IMG/VR virus record: IMGVR_UViG_3300008448_000070
Location: 1 to 64,000 of that record
Reading direction: 5' to 3' (one strand)
DNA: 64,000 nucleotides
DNA from: a virus
Shown here: piece by piece, positions 59,207 to 64,000 of the stretch
How the letters are laid out: every line of letters begins with the position of its first letter
Numbering within the stretch: the stretch's first letter is position 1
The notes under the pieces: generated by a model
What the model saw: only the letters and a program-made list of their open reading frames with translations
What the model was told of the DNA's origin: nothing
The model's database searches: none
Program-made: the position numbers and the translations under genes

Positions 59207-60218
59207 TGTTTTTGATTTTAATTGGTTTTTTATTTTTTTCTTTTCTTGTTAATCTTAAAAATGGATTAAAAAAATTTATAAATGCGTCATCTGATTTGGG
59301 TAGTATTTGAAATAACCCGTCTTCACTCATCATTTTCATTGCGTTTTTATATGACCTCCCTTCTTGATCTAAGTTGTCATTAATCAATGCATGTATATTT
59401 TCTTTAGCATCATCAGTTAAAAATGGTTCATCTAAACTTACAATCTTATTGTTTACATAAAAGAATTCATCTCCAAATACTCCGTGTTTAGTTACACCCG
59501 TAAGTAAATTTTTAATCAACCAATTATTTTTATCCTGTTCAAATAATATATTAGTTTTTTCTTTTATATCATTTAAACTAATTGGTTTATCTTTTATTTC
59601 AGGAAACAATGATATTAATCTCTTGATACCCATGTTTTTTATTCCTGAAATATTATCAGATGGGTCACCACACAACATCTTAACAATCTTCACATTCTCA
59701 ATACATATTTCTTCATGATCATACATAATTTTATCATGATGTTTATATAATTTTTGATGACTTGGATTGAATATTTGTGTTGATTCAGAAACCAATTGAG
59801 TAAGGTCTCCGTCCGCAGAATATATTATTTTGTATTCTGATAATGAATTTTGTACATAATAAGCAATACAATCGTCCGTTTCACAATATTGAAACTCACC
59901 TTGTCTAACAAATAGTTCTTCTAAGTACTGTTTTACTCTTTGTCTTTGATACTGATATGAATTAACTTCTTCTTCAGTTCTTAAACGAGATCTTCTATTT
60001 TCTTTATATAGATGATAGATTTGTTTCCTTGTTTGAGAACCTTCTTCTCCATCCCAAAAAACAACTATTTTATCTAAATGGTATGTCTCAAACGCTCTAC
60101 GAAGAGTATTAATAAAATGATATATTGCTCCAATATGTTTTCCCTTGTAAAAATGGTTTTTGAGACCATAGAAACCAATCGTAAGTAAATTATCTCCATC
60201 AACTAATAAAACGGACAT
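59199..60218 (-). CDS. rnh: 5'-3' exonuclease / RNase H (FEN-1 superfamily)
   Basis: 339 residues. PIN/FEN motifs: LLVDGDNLL (first Asp), VFWDGEEGSQTRK with a following basic helix, CETDDCIAYY, SADGDLTQL and the helix-hairpin-helix GDPSDNISGIKNMGIKRL. Length and order match T4 RNase H and T5-type flap nucleases. Expected to remove RNA primers and flaps during lagging-strand synthesis. It overlaps the next hypothetical gene by 8 nt and follows uvsX after 16 nt. Confidence 0.9.
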   Translation of the reverse strand: MSVLLVDGDNLLTIGFYGLKNHFYKGKHIGAIYHFINTLRRAFETYHLDKIVVFWDGEEGSQTRKQIYHLYKENRRSRLRTEEEVNSYQYQRQRVKQYLEELFVRQGEFQYCETDDCIAYYVQNSLSEYKIIYSADGDLTQLVSESTQIFNPSHQKLYKHHDKIMYDHEEICIENVKIVKMLCGDPSDNISGIKNMGIKRLISLFPEIKDKPISLNDIKEKTNILFEQDKNNWLIKNLLTGVTKHGVFGDEFFYVNNKIVSLDEPFLTDDAKENIHALINDNLDQEGRSYKNAMKMMSEDGLFQILPKSDDAFINFFNPFLRLTRKEKNKKPIKIKNND

Positions 60219-60234
60219 TAATGTTTATTATAAA

Positions 60235-61209
60235 TTATTCATCCTCAGTTACAACTTCAATATCTTCTGCGTCTGTAACATTAACGCCTAACATTTTACT
60301 AATATAATCTCCGTGTTCTGATTTGTAAAGTTCAATGCTTTTCTTTTCTTCAACATCATCTCTACCTTTCATAAAGTCATGTGCTGTAACAAGAATTCTT
60401 CCATCTTCATAACCCAAACCATTTACGTGGTTTTTCATTATTGAAATTTTTGTTCTTGTTGCAATCTTGACTTTTCTCTTATCTTTCGTGATTGAGATTT
60501 TTGTTGTTCCTGCACCCTTTTGATTACCGAATAAAAATACAAGAGTTGAGTTTAACCAAATTGCCTCTCCACCTTTTGCCTTAATCTTTGGTTGTCCAAA
60601 AGGATTATCAGGTAATTCTACCCAAGGTTGGTTAACAATGATCAATGTGTTTGTATGTTTTTTATCGACACGTCTTGAACCAGAGATTCTTTGGTTTAGA
60701 CCCATACCTATTTTATCAGCTAATACAGATGCGTTGTGTTGTTTACCACCTTTGCCGTCATATGTCATCTTACAAGGAACAGAACCAACTGAATCCCATA
60801 AGAAAAGAATGTCGTGTGGGATTTCACCTTTTTCTTGTGCATCCAATACTTCATTAATAAAATCTGTAATCTGTTCAATATATTCAAAATCACTATTGAA
60901 TAGATAGAAATCGTCTTCCTTATTGAAACCCATTAAAACTGCGTGGTCCCAATTCCATTTTTGTTCAGTAATAATGAACACGGGTAAAATACCTTTTTTT
61001 TGTGCGTCTACTGCCGCCTTTACAAGTGCAGTAGTTTTACCTGTATCACTATGCCCCAAAAACATATTTAAATGTCCAACAGCGGGACCCGGTATACCTG
61101 TTGCGTCCAAAAACGCATCACCTAAATCAAAGAAACGATCAGGTTTATACTCCGCCTCCTTTGAAAATTTTTTCTTTATTGAACTAAAATCGTTTTTCTT
61201 AATTGCCAT
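60235..61209 (-). CDS. uvsX: UvsX-like RecA/Rad51 recombinase
   Basis: 324 residues (T4 UvsX about 390). Walker A GHSDTGKTT (residues 52-60), FIITEQKWNWDH with the catalytic Glu, Walker B ILFLWDSVGS, and a L2-region GGEAIWLNSTLVFLF as in UvsX. The C-terminal acidic tail (VEVVTEDE) is typical of proteins competing with ssDNA-binding proteins. Forms filaments on ssDNA for strand exchange, recombination-dependent replication and repair. It lies between the SSB and FEN-type genes; a hairpin separates it from the SSB gene. Confidence 0.93.
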   Translation of the reverse strand: MAIKKNDFSSIKKKFSKEAEYKPDRFFDLGDAFLDATGIPGPAVGHLNMFLGHSDTGKTTALVKAAVDAQKKGILPVFIITEQKWNWDHAVLMGFNKEDDFYLFNSDFEYIEQITDFINEVLDAQEKGEIPHDILFLWDSVGSVPCKMTYDGKGGKQHNASVLADKIGMGLNQRISGSRRVDKKHTNTLIIVNQPWVELPDNPFGQPKIKAKGGEAIWLNSTLVFLFGNQKGAGTTKISITKDKRKVKIATRTKISIMKNHVNGLGYEDGRILVTAHDFMKGRDDVEEKKSIELYKSEHGDYISKMLGVNVTDAEDIEVVTEDE

Positions 61210-61223
61210 ATTTTTAAAATTTA

Positions 61224-61264
61224 AAGGACACTCTCGAAGACAATATGTCCTTGAAAGTGTCCTT
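61224..61264 (-). terminator. Hairpin between SSB and uvsX
   Basis: AAGGACACT (61224-61232) pairs with AGTGTCCTT (61256-61264) across a 23-nt loop that contains a third copy of TGTCCTT. The U-tract on the minus strand is weak (TTTAAATTTT). It may attenuate so that SSB is made in excess over UvsX, as needed for a gp32-type protein. Confidence 0.6.
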
Positions 61265-61270
61265 GATTAA

Positions 61271-62116
61271 TTAGAACGGTAAATCGTCATCAACTTCTGA
61301 ATCTTCTTGTGGATCTTCAATTGTTGTCGTCTTTACTGTTGTGTTTCCCATAGTCTCCTCTGATTGTGAATTAGAGACCCATTTTTTACTATCTGAATCC
61401 CAACGAGGAACTTCACCTTTTGCTACCATATCAAGATACTCTTCGGGTTTTTTAGAATATACATCAGACCAAACCAATTCATCATTTAACCATGAATCTG
61501 AAGTTGATTTGTCTTCATGTAATGGTGAAGAATCTTCAGGAATAATTGAATTGATTGTAGTATACTCTTTACCTGTTCCTGATTTTGTAAGAGTTAAAAA
61601 TAATGTTAAATCACGACCTTTTGTTGGATCCGTAATATCCCCTTTCTTTTGAAAGATTGGAAAAATTTTATCCAAAACACCGTCTTGTTTTGCATTATGT
61701 TTAAATCTCCAAAATTTAACTCCATCTTGTTCGTGATCACGATCAATCACTTTTACAATGTAAAATTTACGAGAACGATATTGACGAGCGAGTTCTTTAT
61801 CTGACTGAACTCCTGTCATTTCAAGACTTTCTTTAACCTCGTTCAATGGTGAACGTTTTCCTTCTTGTTTTGGGTCATATAATTTTACCCATTTACCGTC
61901 CACTTGAATTTCATGGAAATAAACCTCTTTAAATGGTGAGGAACCATCTGTAGTAGGAAGAATACGAATTCGTCTTTCTTCACCTTTAGAACCTTTAGGA
62001 AGAACAGTAGTGAAATACTTTTTCATTCTGTCTTCTTGCGAAACTTTGTTTCCGTTACCGCTTGCGGATTGTTTGTTTTTCTCGTACTGTGCAAGTACTG
62101 CATCAAATGTTGACAT
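61271..62116 (-). CDS. 32: gp32-like single-stranded DNA-binding protein with SSB-type tip
   Basis: 281 residues. The N-terminal basic region (residues 9-35) and the domain GEERRIRILPTTDGSSPFKEVYFHEIQVDGKWVKLYDP have a gp32-like OB-fold pattern. A Ser/Thr-rich linker and acidic tail end in DDDLPF. Classic T4 gp32 ends differently; bacterial SSB ends DDDIPF, the peptide that binds host repair and replication proteins. Binding of ssDNA and organisation of the replisome are expected; partner recruitment through the tip is inference. It is the first gene of the 62116-54898 operon. Confidence 0.88.
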   Translation of the reverse strand: MSTFDAVLAQYEKNKQSASGNGNKVSQEDRMKKYFTTVLPKGSKGEERRIRILPTTDGSSPFKEVYFHEIQVDGKWVKLYDPKQEGKRSPLNEVKESLEMTGVQSDKELARQYRSRKFYIVKVIDRDHEQDGVKFWRFKHNAKQDGVLDKIFPIFQKKGDITDPTKGRDLTLFLTLTKSGTGKEYTTINSIIPEDSSPLHEDKSTSDSWLNDELVWSDVYSKKPEEYLDMVAKGEVPRWDSDSKKWVSNSQSEETMGNTTVKTTTIEDPQEDSEVDDDLPF

Positions 62117-62167
62117 AAAATTGAAATTTAAATTAATAATAAGTTATAGATATAATATACATAAAAA

Positions 62168-62191
62168 AACCCGGAAAGAAAATTCCGGGTT
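62168..62191 (-). terminator. Strong terminator before the SSB operon
   Basis: AACCCGGAA (62168-62176) pairs with TTCCGGGTT (62183-62191), 9 bp with a 6-nt loop; on the minus strand the stem ends in TTTTTTT. It ends the transcript with the Dps-like gene. Confidence 0.85.
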
Positions 62192-62212
62192 ACAAATTTT
62201 TTAAAAATATTT

Positions 62213-62584
62213 TTACTCTAAGGTTAATAGATATTTTAATTTTTGAACTGCACCTAATAACTCATCTCTTAAATTTAAAAGATTGGTATCCTTAGGATCT
62301 ATTTGATCTGTTAATTGAACTAAAGCACCACATATGGTTTCGGCCATTTGAGATGGTTTAGCCTCGGATAAGTTAATTAAGTTTATAACTTTTGTTTCAT
62401 CATCCAAAACAAATCTTCCGTATTGACCCATAGCTTGTTCAATAAATTCATCCATTAAATCTTCAATAGTTGATCTAATATCTGCAAATGCTTCATGTCT
62501 CGCAAAACCTTTAGTTTGCCAATGAAATACTTTTAATTGAGCGTGTAACCCTAATAGTAAATTTACGTTAGAATTTAAATTCAT
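62213..62584 (-). CDS. Dps/ferritin-like protein (DUF5856 type)
   Basis: 123 residues, all helical. LLLGLHAQLKVFHWQTKGFARHEAFADIRSTIEDLMDEFIEQ has the Dps-like pattern H......HW.T.G...H......(D/E)..DE that builds the inter-subunit ferroxidase site (His14, His21, His30 and acidic residues 34-46). It is shorter than bacterial Dps (about 160), lacking the last helix. Could protect DNA from oxidants or simply be a small virion-linked helical bundle. It overlaps the upstream Pro-rich gene by 17 nt. Confidence 0.75.
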   Translation of the reverse strand: MNLNSNVNLLLGLHAQLKVFHWQTKGFARHEAFADIRSTIEDLMDEFIEQAMGQYGRFVLDDETKVINLINLSEAKPSQMAETICGALVQLTDQIDPKDTNLLNLRDELLGAVQKLKYLLTLE

Positions 62585-63218
62585 CTTTTTCTAATTCGGG
62601 ATTAAATGTTTGTGTTATGGTTTTTGAATAGTTTTCAACATCATCTTTTGTTAATACGTATTCATTTTTACCGGTCATTTGCATTTCGCCTTGCTTTTGT
62701 GCAAAAAATTCTTGAGGTTTTTGGTTAAATGGATAAGAATCCAATGATCTCAATTCAAGTTTTTCTTGTGGTGTATGGGGTTTCATATCTTGAACCTTAG
62801 ATCCCAATTCGTCTATTTTAGCTATAACTGAATCCATTTGACCCAATTTAGCTTCTAAATCATCTAATTTAGAAAACACCGCATCCATCTGACTTAAAAC
62901 AGTTCCGTGTTCTTGTTTATTATCTTCGATATCCTTTTTAATACTTTTAGTCATATTAACTAAATCAGTAATATCTATTTCTTCGGTATCTGAAGGTGTG
63001 GTTTCACCTAAAGATGATGGAGGGGTATCCATTCCACCAGATGGAGGTGGTGGTGGGGGTGTATCTAATCCTCCGGTATCCGCCGCTGCGTCTGTTGGTT
63101 CACCACCAACAGGGGGAGGGGGAGGAGGTGCGTCTTGTTCTACTACTAATTTCTTAGTGTAGTTGTTAATTTCCTTATAACGCTGTAATTCTTCGTGTAA
63201 TTTTTTTTCTAAGCTCAT
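62568..63218 (-). CDS. Pro-rich and coiled-coil protein, 216 aa
   Basis: Order: N-terminal helix (LEKKLHEELQRYKEINNYTKKL), a low-complexity APPPPPPVGG...PPPPPPSGG region (about 30-85), an acidic patch, a coiled coil with repeated M(D/S)(A/S)VF/VI-KLDDL segments (about 110-150), and a C-terminal part (LRSLDSYPFNQKPQEFFAQKQG). No family recognised. Looks like an assembly or virion adaptor protein; only the composition supports this. Confidence 0.7.
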   Translation of the reverse strand: MSLEKKLHEELQRYKEINNYTKKLVVEQDAPPPPPPVGGEPTDAAADTGGLDTPPPPPPSGGMDTPPSSLGETTPSDTEEIDITDLVNMTKSIKKDIEDNKQEHGTVLSQMDAVFSKLDDLEAKLGQMDSVIAKIDELGSKVQDMKPHTPQEKLELRSLDSYPFNQKPQEFFAQKQGEMQMTGKNEYVLTKDDVENYSKTITQTFNPELEKDEFKF

Positions 63219-63222
63219 AGTA

Positions 63223-63426
63223 TTAATCTTGTAAAAGTTGTCTACCGTCTTCGGTAATATATTTTTTATTTATTCTTTCCACTATACCATCTTTAGATCT
63301 AATAACATAACATTCACCTGTTTGTAAATCACAAACTTCTTGAGACATACTGTCATTAGAAATAACCTTATATTTCTTAGGATTTAAAAATTGATCCAAA
63401 GAATTATGTATATTTAAGTTACTCAT
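63223..63426 (-). CDS. Small protein, 67 aa
   Basis: Not recognised. N-terminal polar helix followed by a beta segment QEVCDLQTGECYVIRSKDGIVERINKKYI. Two Cys seven residues apart (CDLQTGEC) could form a disulfide or metal site. It is separated by 4 nt from the Pro-rich gene and has a TATTTAT motif 12 nt before its ATG, so it starts that unit. Confidence 0.7.
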   Translation of the reverse strand: MSNLNIHNSLDQFLNPKKYKVISNDSMSQEVCDLQTGECYVIRSKDGIVERINKKYITEDGRQLLQD

Positions 63427-63438
63427 AGTTTTTTTATA

Positions 63439-63445
63439 ATAAATA
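63439..63445 (-). promoter_or_regulatory. Recurrent TATTTAT gene-start motif
   Basis: TTAGATATTTATTATAAAAAAA before the ATG at 63426. Confidence 0.45.
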
Positions 63446-63464
63446 TCTAAATAAATGTATTTTT

Positions 63465-64000
63465 CTACTCAAGTCTGAAATATATAATATCACCCTCTTT
63501 ATCTATATTCAATTCTTTCATTAATTCTTTTGACATTGCAATTCCATATATTCCTGTTGGTCCGACATCGATAGGTCCTTTAAATCTTCTTGGTCCAGCA
63601 TCTTCATCAAGTTGAAAATCAGATTCGAGTGTGTATATCGGTCCTTTTGTTTGTGGATTATAAAATAGTGTTTTTAATTGTAAAATACTATTAGCCGTAA
63701 CCGCACCACCTAATTTAAATTTACTTGAATAAAATAATTGACCCGAATTTTGTATGTCTTTCCATAATAATTCTTTGGGTTTTATTATAGTAAATGGTGT
63801 GGTTTCTGATAATTTATCAATCAATGACATGTGCGTATTTGGTGAAATAGAATAATTTGAACCTCCCATCATCACAACCGCAGCTCTCAACCAATCCTTA
63901 CCATCATGGTTAACCATTTGAATGTATCTCTCGTTATTGAATCCGTTAAATGGAATACCGTAACTTGTTAAAGAAGATGCCGATACAAAATTTTCATTTG
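63465..64000 (-). CDS. Virion-type protein, N-terminus outside window
   Basis: At least 178 codons. The first Met in the window (63917) is not the start: the frame stays open upstream to the edge (NENFVSASSLTSYGIPFNGFNNERYIQ). Visible sequence is alpha/beta with motifs LESDFQLDEDAGPRRFKGPIDVGPTGIYG and a C-terminal LNIDKEGDIIYFRLE. No family recognised; the GP-rich turn resembles structural proteins. No gene overlap with the 63426 unit (38-nt gap). Confidence 0.65.
   Translation of the reverse strand, partial: NENFVSASSLTSYGIPFNGFNNERYIQMVNHDGKDWLRAAVVMMGGSNYSISPNTHMSLIDKLSETTPFTIIKPKELLWKDIQNSGQLFYSSKFKLGGAVTANSILQLKTLFYNPQTKGPIYTLESDFQLDEDAGPRRFKGPIDVGPTGIYGIAMSKELMKELNIDKEGDIIYFRLE

Noticed and set aside
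1-64000. Temperate or mobile-element features (integrase, repressor, att sites, IS)
   Set aside because: None seen; gene content is that of a lytic T4-type phage.

Overview
The window is part of the genome of a large, lytic, T4-related myovirus that probably infects a member of the Bacteroidota. The T4 relationship is read from recognisable homologues of baseplate wedge gp25 and gp6, recombination nuclease gp46/gp47, primase gp61, helicase gp41, recombinase UvsX, a gp32-type ssDNA-binding protein and an RNase H/FEN-type nuclease. The Bacteroidota host is inferred from a small Hc1-type histone-H1-like protein of the kind common in that phylum, a TTTG/TAnnTTTG host-type promoter in front of clpP, a signal peptide ending in FSQ, and the lack of Shine-Dalgarno sequences before the genes. 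The DNA is very AT-rich. Almost everything is on the minus strand; only three genes (7001-7153, 7150-7788, 18269-19081) are on the plus strand. No tRNA, CRISPR, integrase or transposase was seen, and no gap without a gene exceeds 300 bases.

Layout, by coordinate: 1-3066 two related tail-fibre-like proteins (the first runs off the left edge). 3136-6965 a takeover/accessory block: glutaredoxin, thioredoxin, AAA+ ATPase, NusG, Dam-type methylase and a Cys-His-Asp protein. 7001-9411 small genes, including a two-gene plus-strand island and the Hc1-like protein. 9460-12410 acidic virion-type or assembly proteins, one with an EF-hand and zinc-ribbon motifs. 12403-17460 an amidase endolysin, several membrane proteins (one with a frame break at an A11 tract), a sigma factor and a spanin-like overlapping pair. 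17515-18189 ClpP. 18269-25639 replication and recombination: DnaQ-type exonuclease (+), gp46, gp47, PD-(D/E)XK nuclease, primase and RuvC-like resolvase, with a structured promoter-leader-terminator element just upstream of primase. 25680-54820 the tail and baseplate block: a structural protein, three Thr-Pro-linker proteins, a 2469-residue Gly-(Ser/Thr)-Ser repeat fibre with a C-terminal S74 chaperone, and large baseplate proteins ending in gp6 and gp25. 54898-62116 DNA metabolism: Cys-rich protein, class II ribonucleotide reductase, gp41, FEN-like nuclease, UvsX and gp32-like SSB. 62168-64000 a terminator, a Dps/ferritin-like protein, a Pro-rich protein, a small protein and a partial gene.

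Working model: ClpP is expressed from a host-type promoter. The sigma factor, NusG and Hc1-like protein redirect transcription, perhaps to a recurrent gene-strand motif (TATTTAT followed by A/T-rich sequence, 4-30 nt before the start) found before many, mostly structural, genes. The most interesting items for follow-up are that motif, the leader/attenuator-like element before primase, the A11 frame break with an 82-codon continuation, the ClpP plus an AAA+ protein ending in Ile-Gly-Phe, and the proline-free collagen-like giant fibre.
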